From the IMG/VR virus record IMGVR_UViG_3300050821_008367, positions 1-63,902 of that record: a stretch of 63,902 nucleotides of DNA; one strand, written 5' to 3'. The notes under the pieces are model-generated. The model saw only the letters and a program-made list of their open reading frames with translations, was not told the DNA's origin and did no database searches. Made by a program: the position numbers and the translations under genes. Positions 8,110 to 16,568 of this stretch are shown in pieces. Position 1 is the first letter of the stretch. Each line of letters begins with the position of its first letter. Origin of the DNA: a virus.

Positions 8110-8760
8110 GTGAGAAAGCTCTCCCTTTTCCTTCTCGCCGCCATGTTGTTCGTGGCAGGTACGGCAGTAACAAGCGCACAAACCTATACCGGCACCGTCG
8201 GGCAGTTCAACTGCGGTCAGTTGGCCGTCAGTTGCGACGGCCTGCCGCTGCTACTCAACAACGGGACCGAACTGGTGAACGAATCAATTTGGTTCGATCA
8301 GAACGTAGAGGCAGATTTTGTCGTGTTCCCGCTCGATCCCCTTGGCTTGGACACCTCGAACCCGAACCTCCTTGCCAAGATCACCAGCCCCATCCAGCAA
8401 CTCAGCACCGCCAAGGGAACGCAGACCATCTACCTGATGTTCAGCGGCACAGACAGTAAAGGCAAAGCGTACTCGGGGGCAATGAATTTGCACTACACCA
8501 CCTACTTGGTTGTCGGGCGCGGTGGCGGTGGGTGGCATTGGGTCGTGACCGGGGGAACAGTGGCGATCACTTATCCGCCAAGCTCCAGCGGCCTCACTGT
8601 GCGTCCCATGGCCAATGATCCCTGCTTTGGTGGCCAGATAATTCCCGGCCCTTACCAACCAACGGGCTGGCGTCTCTTGATTGCTGACTGGTGGTGGGGA
8701 GAAGCCTGTTGGGTGGATGGTTCAGTTAAGTATGTGATCTACGATTACCCTCTCTTGTAG
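8110..8760 (+). CDS. Secreted beta-rich hypothetical protein
   Basis: 216 residues from GTG, with AAGGAG about 10 nt upstream. MRKLSLFLLAAMLFVAGTAV then SAQ is a clear Sec signal peptide with an AxA-type site. The mature protein is rich in Thr, Gly and aromatic residues with several Cys, suggesting an extracytoplasmic beta domain. No family recognised. Its location in the early rather than the structural region suggests a host-surface modification or lysogenic conversion function, which is inference. Confidence 0.65.
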   Translation: MRKLSLFLLAAMLFVAGTAVTSAQTYTGTVGQFNCGQLAVSCDGLPLLLNNGTELVNESIWFDQNVEADFVVFPLDPLGLDTSNPNLLAKITSPIQQLSTAKGTQTIYLMFSGTDSKGKAYSGAMNLHYTTYLVVGRGGGGWHWVVTGGTVAITYPPSSSGLTVRPMANDPCFGGQIIPGPYQPTGWRLLIADWWWGEACWVDGSVKYVIYDYPLL

Positions 8761-8783
8761 CCTGCGCAGATTAGGATATTGGC

Positions 8784-8927
8784 ATGACCGAACTGCGTTG
8801 GACACTAGAAAGTGTTTTATTCATCGTGGTTGTCTTAGGGTCAGCTTTCGTGCTTGGATGGCTGATCCGAGACCTTCAGATACGGCGAGTTAAAAGACAA
8901 AGAAACAAGCCGCCAAGGTCGCAGTAA
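8784..8927 (+). CDS. Small single-span membrane protein (47 aa)
   Basis: 47 residues, N-out short segment MTELRWTLES, a hydrophobic helix (VLFIVVVLGSAFVLGWLI) and a strongly basic tail (RRVKRQRNKPPRSQ), giving an N-out/C-in topology by the positive-inside rule. It lies directly before a terminator. Function unknown. Confidence 0.5.
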   Translation: MTELRWTLESVLFIVVVLGSAFVLGWLIRDLQIRRVKRQRNKPPRSQ

Positions 8928-8951
8928 CCATAAACTAACGATTTGCCTCCG

Positions 8952-8981
8952 GGGAGGTGTGGAAGCGCCTCCCTTCTTTTT
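8952..8981 (+). terminator. Rho-independent terminator before DnaB gene
   Basis: An 8-bp stem GGGAGGTG/CGCCTCCC (one G-T pair) with a 6-nt loop is followed by TTCTTTTT. It ends transcription of the 1-8.9 kb operon, or attenuates entry into the replication genes that start at 9001. An upstream GCCTCC at 8945-8950 could pair with the left arm as an antiterminator. Confidence 0.75.
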
Positions 8982-9000
8982 GCTCTTCTGGGGATAGAAA

Positions 9001-10374
9001 TTGTCTACGAACGCCACACCAATTCCAACCTCAATCGACGCAGAGCGCGCACTGCTGGGCGCCGTCATCCTGGACGAAAGCTCCCTCTGCGAGATCGAGG
9101 AGCAGATATGCCCAGAGGACCTTTACCTTGATTCTCACCAGCGCATCTTGCGGCGCATGATCGAGCTTTCGAAAGATAAGCGGGCAATTGACATCGTGAC
9201 GCTCTCGGAACTTCTGAGCCGGCACAAGGAAATTGAAGCTGTCGGCGGTGTGGCCTTTCTAGCCAGCCTGACAGAAGGGCTTCCGCGCCGGCCAGTCATC
9301 ACCGAGTACATTGCCATCGTCAAGAACAAGGCCCTTCTGCGCCGACTCATGATGATCGGCACAGCGACCGTAGAGCGCGCCGCCGATCAATCGGAGAGCG
9401 CCCTCGAAGTCGGGCAGGCAATCGCATCGCAGCTCGAACAGACCATCGCCGCCGGGGCTGTACGCCGCCTTGTGCGCGCCGGTGACTTCCTTTCCGACAA
9501 GTTCCCCACTGCGGAATCCATGGTGGAGCACGCCGCCCGTACGCAGGGTGTAAAGACAGGCTTCGATGAGTTCGACGCGCTGACATGCGGGCTGCAGAAA
9601 GAAGAGATGGTGATCGTGGCTGCAAGGCCATCGATTGGTAAGACGGCCTGGCTTGGCAACGTCCTCGAACATATCTCGGTCAACCAAAACAAGCCGACGG
9701 CGTTCTTCTCTGTAGAGATGTCTAAGCAGGCGGTCCTCACGCGCATGGTCTGCTCCCGCGGCCACGTGCCGCTGCAGACGTTTCGCAAGGGCCGTGTAAG
9801 CCCTGAAGAGATGGCGTACTTCCGCAACGCCAAGCAGGAGATCGAGGACGCGCCGCTCTACATCGATGACACGCCGCGCATCACCCTTTCGCAAGTTCGC
9901 TCGCAGGCTTTGTGGCTGAAGAACAAGGTGGACTTTGTCCTGCTGGCAGTAGACCACTTGGGCAAGATGTCGACCGATGACGCACCCCGCCGCTATTCGC
10001 GCGAACAGGAAGTGGCGTGGCTGAGCGCCGGGCTGGCCGCCTTGAGCAAGGAATTGAAGATCCCGGTCGTAGTGCTCTGCCAGCTTTCGCGCGAACTTAC
10101 GAAACGGGATGACAAGCGGCCAAAGTTGTCCGACCTGCGCGAGTCGGGATCGATCGAGCAGGATGCGGACCTGGTGGCGTTCCTGCACCGGCCGGAGTAC
10201 TACGACCCGGAGGACGCGACCCTCAAGGGAAAGGGCGAAATCATCGTTGCGAAGCAGCGGCAGGGTCCGACCGGCACGCTTGAGGTCCGCTACGAGGGCT
10301 CCATCACGCGCTGGAGCGATGTGAACAAGTACCAGGAACAGACTTCTTTTATGCAGGAATGGATGCGGTCATGA
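9001..10374 (+). CDS. Replicative DNA helicase, DnaB-like
   Basis: 457 residues from TTG. The N-terminal domain (SIDAERALLGAVILD...) is the DnaB_N fold, and the C-terminal RecA-like domain has Walker A ARPSIGKT, a Walker B region VLLAVDHLGKM and the DLRESGSIEQDAD segment of DnaB-family helicases. Length matches bacterial DnaB. It unwinds DNA at the fork as a hexamer. Loader-like proteins are encoded far away at 56.7-57.8 kb on the minus strand. Confidence 0.95.
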   Translation: MSTNATPIPTSIDAERALLGAVILDESSLCEIEEQICPEDLYLDSHQRILRRMIELSKDKRAIDIVTLSELLSRHKEIEAVGGVAFLASLTEGLPRRPVITEYIAIVKNKALLRRLMMIGTATVERAADQSESALEVGQAIASQLEQTIAAGAVRRLVRAGDFLSDKFPTAESMVEHAARTQGVKTGFDEFDALTCGLQKEEMVIVAARPSIGKTAWLGNVLEHISVNQNKPTAFFSVEMSKQAVLTRMVCSRGHVPLQTFRKGRVSPEEMAYFRNAKQEIEDAPLYIDDTPRITLSQVRSQALWLKNKVDFVLLAVDHLGKMSTDDAPRRYSREQEVAWLSAGLAALSKELKIPVVVLCQLSRELTKRDDKRPKLSDLRESGSIEQDADLVAFLHRPEYYDPEDATLKGKGEIIVAKQRQGPTGTLEVRYEGSITRWSDVNKYQEQTSFMQEWMRS

Positions 10375-12977
10375 CTCTTACTTACGAAGACTTTTTGCGG
10401 GCCAAGGTTCTCTCTACGCCGGATATGGGCATCTCCGTCACCGATGACGAGATCAATCCGATCCTCAAGCCACACCAGCGCGCCATCGTGAAATGGGCAC
10501 TGCGCCGCGGCCGTGCGGCCATCTTTGCAGCATTCGGGCTTGGGAAGTCGGTGATGCAATTGGAAGTCTTGCGGCTGCTGATCAAGCACATGGGTGGACG
10601 TGGGTTGATAGTGGCGCCGCTCGGTGTGCGCCAGGAGTTCATGCGCGATGCGCAGATGTTGGGGATTGGACTCACATTCATCCGCTCTGTCGAGGATGCT
10701 AGTCTCGTCGGACTCTTCATCACCAACTACGAAACGGTTCGCGATGGCAAGCTGGACCCGCGGCAGTTCACCGCTGTCTCACTCGATGAGGCGGCCTGCC
10801 TCCGCGGTTTCGGCGGCACGAAGACCTTCCGGCAGATGATGGGTTACTTCGAAGGCAGCGGCATGTACCGCTTCGTGGCCACGGCGACGCCATCGCCGAA
10901 TGACTTCATCGAACTGCTGGCCTACTCGGCATTCCTCGACGTGATGGATGTCTCGGCCGCGAAGACCAAGTTCTTCAAGCGCAACTCAGAGAAGGCCGAC
11001 GAGCTCACGCTCCTGCCCCACCGTGAACAGGACTTCTGGCTTTGGTGCTCGACCTGGGCAGTCTTTCTCCAAAGCCCTGCGGACCTTGGCTTCGACGCGA
11101 CGGGCTACACGATGCCACCGATGGAAGTTGTGTGGCACGAGATTCCATCCGACCATGAGAACGCCGGCATGGACCCAAGCGGCCAGGGTCGCCTGTTGCG
11201 GAATGCCGCCATCGGCCTGGGCCCGGCCGCCAGCGAGAAGCGCGACAGCCTGACGCGCCGGGTCGAGAAGATGGCCCAGATCGTGGTTTCGAAGGATGAC
11301 GACATCTTCGAGCGCGATCAGTTCATCGTATGGTGCGACCTGAACGACGAGCAGCATGCGGTGGACGCAACGCTGCGCGGCATGGGCATCACGTTCTCTT
11401 CGCTCTATGGCAGCCAGGATATAGACAAGCGCGAACCACTGATGTCCCAGTGGCGCAATCGGGAAACGACGGCCTTTGTCAGTAAGCCTTCGATGTATGG
11501 CGCCGGCGTCAACCTTCAGCAGTGTCACCACGCGATCTTTCTCGGCGTCGGGTACAAGTTCTTCGACTTCGTACAGGCTATCCACCGGATTCAAAGGTTC
11601 CTGCAGAAGCATCCAGTACGGATCGAGATCATCTACACCGAAGCTGAGCGCGAAATCCGCCGGGCCCTTGAAGAGAAGTGGGAGCAGCACAAAGAACTTG
11701 TCTCCAACATGACGGCGATTATCCGCAAGTACGGCCTCGGGGCGAACGCGCTGGCTGATGAAGCGGTCCGAAAGATGGAGATCGAGCGGGTGGAATGCCG
11801 CGGCGACAACTGGATCATGGTGAACAATGACTGCGTTCCCGAGACGGCCAACGTCATGGCTCCGGACAGCGTGCACCTGATCCTGACTTCGATTCCCTTT
11901 TCCACGCAATACGAGTACTCGCCAAGCTTCCGGGACTTCGGCCACACTGAAGACAACGAACACTTCTGGACGCAGATGGACTTCCTGATCCCGAACCTGC
12001 TGCGAGTACTCCAGCCGGGCCGTGTGGCTGCCATCCACGTCAAGGACCGGATCACGCCTGGCGGGTTGACCGGCCGCGGGTACCAGACGGTCTCAAGGTT
12101 CTCAGATGCCTGCTGCGATCGCTTCGAGAAGCACGGCTTCGGATTCCTCGGCCGCAAGACCATCGTCACCGATGTCGTCAGGGAAAACAATCAAACTTAC
12201 CGCCTCGGATGGACGGAACAGTGTAAGGACGGATCGCGCATGGGCGCCGGGATGCCGGAGTACTTACTCCTGTTCCGCAAGGATCCTTCCGACACGTCGA
12301 ACGGGTACGCTGATGTGCCCGTGGTGAAGGACAAAGCCAGTTACACGCGATCACGCTGGCAGATTGATGCCCACGGCTTCATGCGTTCGAATGGCAATCG
12401 CTGTCTGGCACCAGAGGACCTGGAGAGCGTTCCGCACGAACGCATCTTCAAGCTGTTTCGTCAGGACTCGATGCGCCAGGTGTACGACTTCGAGCGCCAT
12501 GTGCAGTTGAGCGAGTCGATGGAGCGCTGCCAGGAGTGCGGGCACATCCACGTGGGTGACCGGAAGTGTGGCCAGTGCCCCTGCAAGATCGCGGGCAGCC
12601 GACTGCCGTCAACGTTCATGCTGCTGCAGCCGCAAAGCTGGCATGAAGACGTGTGGACCGATGTGGCCAGGATGCGCACGCTGAACGGCGCGCAGCACTC
12701 CGCCGGGCGCGAGCTCCATGTTTGCCCTCTCCAGTTCGATATCGCGGACCGGGTCATAACTCAGTTCTCAATGGAAGGTGAGGTTGTGCTCGATCCCTTC
12801 TCGGGGATTGGAACAGTGCCGATGCGGGCGGTCGCCTTGGGCCGCAAAGGGTACGGCATCGAGTTGGCAACCAACTACCACCTTGACGGCGTGATGTACG
12901 TGGGCGAGTCCGAACGCAAGCTTGCGGTGCCGACGCTGTTCGACCTGCTGGACATGGAAGAGGAGAGTGTCGCATGA
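10371..12977 (+). CDS. Helicase-DNA methyltransferase fusion
   Basis: 868 residues from the ATGA overlap at 10371 (an in-frame ATG at 10359 also exists). The N-terminal half is an SF2 helicase: FGLGKS Walker A, SLDEAACL in place of DEAD/H, and QAIHRIQRF as motif VI. The C-terminal half is an amino-methyltransferase: LTSIPF in the position of the (D/N)PPY catalytic loop, VLQPGRVAAIHVKD, a zinc-ribbon-like CQEC...CGQC insert, and DPFSGIGTVPM as the SAM-binding motif near the C-terminus. Motif IV before motif I fits the beta-class order. Such fusions are known in phages and resemble parts of Type III/ISP-like restriction enzymes. Possible role: protecting phage DNA while remodelling it. TSIPF is a variant, so activity should not be assumed. 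Confidence 0.85.
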   Translation: MTLTYEDFLRAKVLSTPDMGISVTDDEINPILKPHQRAIVKWALRRGRAAIFAAFGLGKSVMQLEVLRLLIKHMGGRGLIVAPLGVRQEFMRDAQMLGIGLTFIRSVEDASLVGLFITNYETVRDGKLDPRQFTAVSLDEAACLRGFGGTKTFRQMMGYFEGSGMYRFVATATPSPNDFIELLAYSAFLDVMDVSAAKTKFFKRNSEKADELTLLPHREQDFWLWCSTWAVFLQSPADLGFDATGYTMPPMEVVWHEIPSDHENAGMDPSGQGRLLRNAAIGLGPAASEKRDSLTRRVEKMAQIVVSKDDDIFERDQFIVWCDLNDEQHAVDATLRGMGITFSSLYGSQDIDKREPLMSQWRNRETTAFVSKPSMYGAGVNLQQCHHAIFLGVGYKFFDFVQAIHRIQRFLQKHPVRIEIIYTEAEREIRRALEEKWEQHKELVSNMTAIIRKYGLGANALADEAVRKMEIERVECRGDNWIMVNNDCVPETANVMAPDSVHLILTSIPFSTQYEYSPSFRDFGHTEDNEHFWTQMDFLIPNLLRVLQPGRVAAIHVKDRITPGGLTGRGYQTVSRFSDACCDRFEKHGFGFLGRKTIVTDVVRENNQTYRLGWTEQCKDGSRMGAGMPEYLLLFRKDPSDTSNGYADVPVVKDKASYTRSRWQIDAHGFMRSNGNRCLAPEDLESVPHERIFKLFRQDSMRQVYDFERHVQLSESMERCQECGHIHVGDRKCGQCPCKIAGSRLPSTFMLLQPQSWHEDVWTDVARMRTLNGAQHSAGRELHVCPLQFDIADRVITQFSMEGEVVLDPFSGIGTVPMRAVALGRKGYGIELATNYHLDGVMYVGESERKLAVPTLFDLLDMEEESVA

Positions 12978-13195
12978 CGAAAGACAGATTGGCTGCCCTT
13001 GACCGGGCATTCAAGGCAATCAGCGCCGCGCGGAGGCATGCGCACAGGACTCTTGGCTCCGGCACACCTGGAACGGGGCAGGTCGTCTGCCCGGCCTGTT
13101 GGCGCGGCATCATCACCTATTCCGTGATCGCGCCAAGGGGCCGCATGGACGGTAGTTGCACCACGGAAGGCTGCGTGCGATGGACCAATCAGTGA
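12974..13195 (+). CDS. Zinc-finger-like hypothetical protein
   Basis: 73 residues, ATGA overlap with the methyltransferase gene. CPAC and a later CTTEGC give a possible four-Cys zinc site. The N-terminal 35 residues are helical and basic. Unknown function; possibly an accessory of the helicase-methyltransferase by position. Confidence 0.6.
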   Translation: MTKDRLAALDRAFKAISAARRHAHRTLGSGTPGTGQVVCPACWRGIITYSVIAPRGRMDGSCTTEGCVRWTNQ

Positions 13196-13392
13196 AGGTC
13201 TGTCCGGCATGCGGGCAGCCGCTTCCGCAAGCGCGTGGCAAGCGAGTCTGCTGCGACTGCCAGAAGCCGATTCGCCGCCACGATAAGTGGTTTATCGGAA
13301 CCGACGGCAAGTTGCACCACAAGAGTTGCGAGAACCCGGAAGATGTGCACGGTGAGCCGATAAGGTCCGCAACGCTGGAGTTATTGCCATGA
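13180..13392 (+). CDS. Double CxxC zinc-ribbon protein
   Basis: 70 residues starting MDQSVKVCPACGQPL. Two CxxC pairs (CPAC, CCDC) plus a His/Cys pair (LHHKSC) suggest two zinc sites. It overlaps the genes before and after it. Unknown function. Confidence 0.6.
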   Translation: MDQSVKVCPACGQPLPQARGKRVCCDCQKPIRRHDKWFIGTDGKLHHKSCENPEDVHGEPIRSATLELLP

Positions 13393-13853
13393 TCCTGAAC
13401 AAGCGAGAACGCGAGATGTTGCGTATGAAGTTCGGCGGCAAGTGCGCCTACTGCGGTTGCGACTTGAACGGTAAATGGCACGCTGATCACGTTGAGCCGG
13501 TGAATCGCAAACTAAAGAGCGTGCGCGATGAAAAGAGGAATGTGAGCCGGATGGTTGCGGCGGGTGGATTCTGGAGCCCTCAGAACAACAGACCGGACAA
13601 TCTATTTCCATCTTGCCCCGCATGCAATATCGACAAGGGAGCTAATACGCTCGAAGGCTGGCGCGAATACCTGCACTATCGGATTGTAGATCGGTTGCGG
13701 GAAAACTCATCCACATTCCGTCATGCTGAACGATTTGGAGTCGTTAGCATCAACCCGGCCCCGCTAGTGTTCTGGTTTGAGCAGTTCCGCGCCGCGCTCT
13801 CCGCTGCCCCGCCCCCAGCTGAGCAGATCCTCGACGAAGTCCATCACTCCTAA
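13389..13853 (+). CDS. HNH endonuclease
   Basis: 154 residues. KCAYCGC, WHADHVEPVNRK and NLFPSCPACNIDKG form a typical HNH site with two CxxC pairs. It is the last plus-strand gene of the early region before convergence with the leftward operon, a common insertion place for free-standing HNH nucleases. Homing or DNA processing is likely. Confidence 0.88.
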   Translation: MILNKREREMLRMKFGGKCAYCGCDLNGKWHADHVEPVNRKLKSVRDEKRNVSRMVAAGGFWSPQNNRPDNLFPSCPACNIDKGANTLEGWREYLHYRIVDRLRENSSTFRHAERFGVVSINPAPLVFWFEQFRAALSAAPPPAEQILDEVHHS

Positions 13854-13881
13854 AACAAGAAGGCCGCCCTCTCGGACGGCC
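13851..13881 (-). terminator. Terminator at convergence (leftward operon)
   Basis: The minus strand reads a GGCCGTCC/GGGCGGCC stem (one mismatch) with a short AGA-type loop followed by TTCTTGTTTT. It lies just downstream of the last leftward gene (ends 13937) and just after the last rightward gene (ends 13853), so it closes the leftward transcript. Confidence 0.7.
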
Positions 13882-13936
13882 ACTTGTGCTCTGGCAACTA
13901 ACGCGATCTCCTTTCTTCTCCGTAATTCGTACCCAA

Positions 13937-14629
13937 CTAAGGTGTGTGCCGCGCCAAAAGCGCCGCGAAATCCCAAAAGTCCGAAGAATAGGCGCGCAGT
14001 TTTATGTACCAGGGCTTGGGTGCCAGGTAATCGCTGGTCGCCTTGTCCGAGACCCGCATGGCATCTGCCGTGATCCCGTCAATGTTTCCCGTGGTCGCAT
14101 CGAGGTGCACCATCAGCGATGTCAGATGCGGATCGTTGATTCGGTCATTCAGGGAGTCGATTGCTGCTTTTCCTGATACCGTGGCCGCGTCCAGGCTGCT
14201 TATGAGCGGCTTTGTCGCCTGCAGGGTGGCCTTACCCTCACCTACGGTCTCCGTGAGCGCCTGAGCCGTCCCTGTAAGCGCCGTGAGGGTAGATTGCGCA
14301 TCCTTGGCAGTCCCGTGCAGGTCTGCGAACAGTTGGCGCTCCTGAGCGTCCAGGATGCCGAGCTGCTGGTCTTCATGCCGCGCCGCCATGTCGATATGGA
14401 CCGTGGTGCTCTTGAGGGCGAGCAGAAGCTTGTCGGTCTCCGTAATGGTGCCGGTGGGCCCGTTGACCCGCTTGAGGGTCGCGTCCAGGTCCTTGGCCGC
14501 CTGGGTGGCCGCGGCGCCGGCGTTGGCAACCTGCTTGAGCGCAACGCAGCCGTACCAGGAGAGTGCGGCAACGGCAAAGGTCGCCGTCAGGGTCAGCATG
14601 GAGAGCGCGAGGCGGATGAAGCGGTACAT
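13937..14629 (-). CDS. Membrane-anchored helical protein
   Basis: 230 residues. Start MYRFIRLALS preceded by AAGGAG. A single N-terminal transmembrane helix (about 8-30) is followed by a long Ala/Thr/Asp-rich helical region like a coiled coil (TQAAKDLDATLKRV...). A periplasmic or extracytoplasmic rod anchored in the inner membrane is the likely shape. Position at the end of the lysis region would allow a spanin-like job, but I see no lipobox partner. Function unknown. Confidence 0.6.
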   Translation of the reverse strand: MYRFIRLALSMLTLTATFAVAALSWYGCVALKQVANAGAAATQAAKDLDATLKRVNGPTGTITETDKLLLALKSTTVHIDMAARHEDQQLGILDAQERQLFADLHGTAKDAQSTLTALTGTAQALTETVGEGKATLQATKPLISSLDAATVSGKAAIDSLNDRINDPHLTSLMVHLDATTGNIDGITADAMRVSDKATSDYLAPKPWYIKLRAYSSDFWDFAALLARHTP

Positions 14630-14633
14630 GGGC

Positions 14634-15335
14634 TTACTCCTTCGGCCGGTACGGATCGATCTTTTCGAAGTGGCAGAGAAACGCAGCGTTGCAGATGATG
14701 GCGTCGGTGTTCGCGTCGTTCGCGTTCCCGTTCTCCATGTAGTCCAGCAGGTGCCCCATGAGATGACTGATGGTCGCCTTGCGGAATTCCTTGCCACCGC
14801 TGCGCCAGTTATTCTCGCCATGCTTGGTAGCGCCCAACGTCAGGCGTCGAGCTAGTCCTTCGACCGCAGCGCGCGGCACAAGATCGAAACGCACCTCCAT
14901 CGAAGACCGTGTTGCACCACCCTCGAAGGCAACCTTCCCAGACTCGATACTGGCAATCTGATTCGCCACGGCATCCCAGTTGTTTTCGAATCGGATCGCC
15001 TTGTCGTCTATATAGAACGCCGCGTAGGGCTTGCCTTTTGTTCCGTCATCGATCTCGTCGTAGGGGACATGGTTGTCATCGAGGAAACCGATCATGTCTC
15101 TGACCACGCCACGATTCATGTCGAGTGTCTCGCCGTCCGACGCGAACACTTCGGGGAAGAATTTGCAGGTCCGGCATGACCAAATAATGATCCAGTAACC
15201 AAGCGACCGGATCTTAGCTAGCGCCTCACAGGCACCTGGCTTCAAAGACCCGATGGCTGGGTAGCTGGAATCACAGATGGTTTTGTCGAAGTCCACGGCA
15301 ACAATCTTTTCGATGTTCGGTGGCGTCTTATCCAT
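14634..15335 (-). CDS. HAD-like hydrolase fused to MazG-like dNTP pyrophosphohydrolase domain
   Basis: 233 residues from MDKTPPNI (an in-frame TTG lies at 15347). The N-terminal half carries the HAD motif VDFDKTI and a later YIDDKAIRFE, typical of small HAD phosphatases. The C-terminal half (FDLVPRAAVEGLARRLTLGA then KHGENNWRSG and HLMGHLLDYMENG) resembles the DUF5664/MazG-like dATP/dGTP pyrophosphohydrolase group. Both halves suggest nucleotide hydrolysis in one polypeptide. No PurZ or DatZ homologue is present, so I do not infer 2-aminoadenine DNA. Confidence 0.75.
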   Translation of the reverse strand: MDKTPPNIEKIVAVDFDKTICDSSYPAIGSLKPGACEALAKIRSLGYWIIIWSCRTCKFFPEVFASDGETLDMNRGVVRDMIGFLDDNHVPYDEIDDGTKGKPYAAFYIDDKAIRFENNWDAVANQIASIESGKVAFEGGATRSSMEVRFDLVPRAAVEGLARRLTLGATKHGENNWRSGGKEFRKATISHLMGHLLDYMENGNANDANTDAIICNAAFLCHFEKIDPYRPKE

Positions 15336-15414
15336 TTTCTTTTCCAATCGGGACTCCCAAACAAATCGCCTATATCGTCATCGTCATCGAAGTCGAGCGT
15401 CCACTCGAACACGG

Positions 15415-16566
15415 CTATCTGTACCGGCGTTCGTAGAACCCACGATCAAAGAAGGGGAAGAACTCGTGGCGCACGCGGTCAATGTGGCCGTCCGACTTGT
15501 CCTGCTGAATCTCCACAATGAGGAAACCCACCATGGCCTGCAGGCGCTTCTTTCGCATGAAGAGCGTCTGGTCACACGTGCATCCAGCCTGGACGGTCGT
15601 TACTTCGCGCGGGTACCCGACGTTGTATTTGTGGTAGTGGCCGACAAGTTCGATCGAGGGCTTCTCGCCGCCCTGGTAGCTCTCGACGCGCTTCTGGTCG
15701 GTGTAGGAGATGGCGTAAGCCGAGCCCCCCCCCGGATGCACCACGCGCATCACTGCGGATCCGCCAGGCGACTTCAATTCAACGTCAGCCTCGGCATATC
15801 CCAAGTACTTGAGGTCCTCGCGCCCGCCCTGTTCCGCCCGAAGCTGCAGGTAGCGCCCGATTTCGATGCACTCGCGCTGCTGATACCACCCTTCGTGGTC
15901 ATCACCGGCGATGTAGCGCGTCGTGATGCCCTTGCGTTGCGGGTAGTTCTCGAGCATGTAATCGATCTGCGCGTCCATCCCGGGACGCACGATGCATTCG
16001 GGTTTGGTGAACCGGTGCTCTCCATCGATCCAATTGCCCGGGTTGAAGACTGTTGTGATGCCCTCGCGCTCAAAGGCGTCGTAGGCGGCCGTCAGTACGT
16101 CCAGCCGGCTATGCTTGTTGCACAGGTGATTGTCAGAAACCACGCCGAACCGGTGATTCCACTTCTCGGTCGTCGCCGCCACTGGCGTTACGGTGCGCTC
16201 GACATGCTCCACTGACTGCATGGCCCAGCGATCATCAAAGGACTTGCCAACCAGGACGCCGCGGCCCTGCATGGCGACAATGGCTTCTTCGACGCGCCGC
16301 GGACTCCAGTCAAGCACATCTGCCAGTTCGACGGTGGTCATTGGGTGGCTTTTAAGCGCCTTGATGACTTCCTGATGGGTAGCCGGTTCGTCAGCCTTCT
16401 TTGGCTCAGGAGCAGCGGCCACGCTGCCAACAAACTTTTGTCGGTAGCTCAGTACGGTAGAGTGATTGATGCCAAGACGGGCGCCTATCTTGCGGTCAGA
16501 CAATCCCTGCCCGACAAGTTCAACGATCTTTTTCTGTATAGCTTGATCGAGCGGTCTGGTTGGCAT
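15415..16566 (-). CDS. HTH domain fused to calcineurin-like metallophosphoesterase
   Basis: 383 residues. Residues 1-50 form a resolvase/Hin-like helix-turn-helix (SDRKIGARLGINHSTVLSYR) and about 65-115 a second winged-helix-like segment. The rest is a metallophosphoesterase: VVSDNHL (DxH variant), NPGNWIDG, AGDDHEGW and GHYHKYN (GHxH). Known members hydrolyse phosphodiesters, often in DNA or nucleotides, and SbcD-like nucleases use this fold. DNA-binding modules on the same chain suggest a site-directed phosphatase or nuclease. The first motif has Asn rather than a second Asp, so metal binding needs checking. Confidence 0.8.
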   Translation of the reverse strand: MPTRPLDQAIQKKIVELVGQGLSDRKIGARLGINHSTVLSYRQKFVGSVAAAPEPKKADEPATHQEVIKALKSHPMTTVELADVLDWSPRRVEEAIVAMQGRGVLVGKSFDDRWAMQSVEHVERTVTPVAATTEKWNHRFGVVSDNHLCNKHSRLDVLTAAYDAFEREGITTVFNPGNWIDGEHRFTKPECIVRPGMDAQIDYMLENYPQRKGITTRYIAGDDHEGWYQQRECIEIGRYLQLRAEQGGREDLKYLGYAEADVELKSPGGSAVMRVVHPGGGSAYAISYTDQKRVESYQGGEKPSIELVGHYHKYNVGYPREVTTVQAGCTCDQTLFMRKKRLQAMVGFLIVEIQQDKSDGHIDRVRHEFFPFFDRGFYERRYR

Positions 16567-16568
16567 CG

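Noticed and set aside
14634-15335. MazG-like domain as evidence for 2-aminoadenine (Z) genome
   Set aside because: No PurZ, DatZ or DpoZ homologue is visible, and such pyrophosphohydrolase domains are common in phages without modified adenine.
15721-15733. Run of nine C as a possible phase-variation tract
   Set aside because: It encodes a Gly-Gly-Gly loop in the metallophosphoesterase in frame. A length change is possible, but there is no other sign of phase variation.
16441-16475. Sequence resembling a tRNA D-arm (GGTAGCTCAGTACGGTAGAG)
   Set aside because: It lies inside the HTH-metallophosphoesterase coding region on the other strand, and I see no matching acceptor stem, anticodon arm or T-arm. 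No tRNA gene was identified anywhere in the window.
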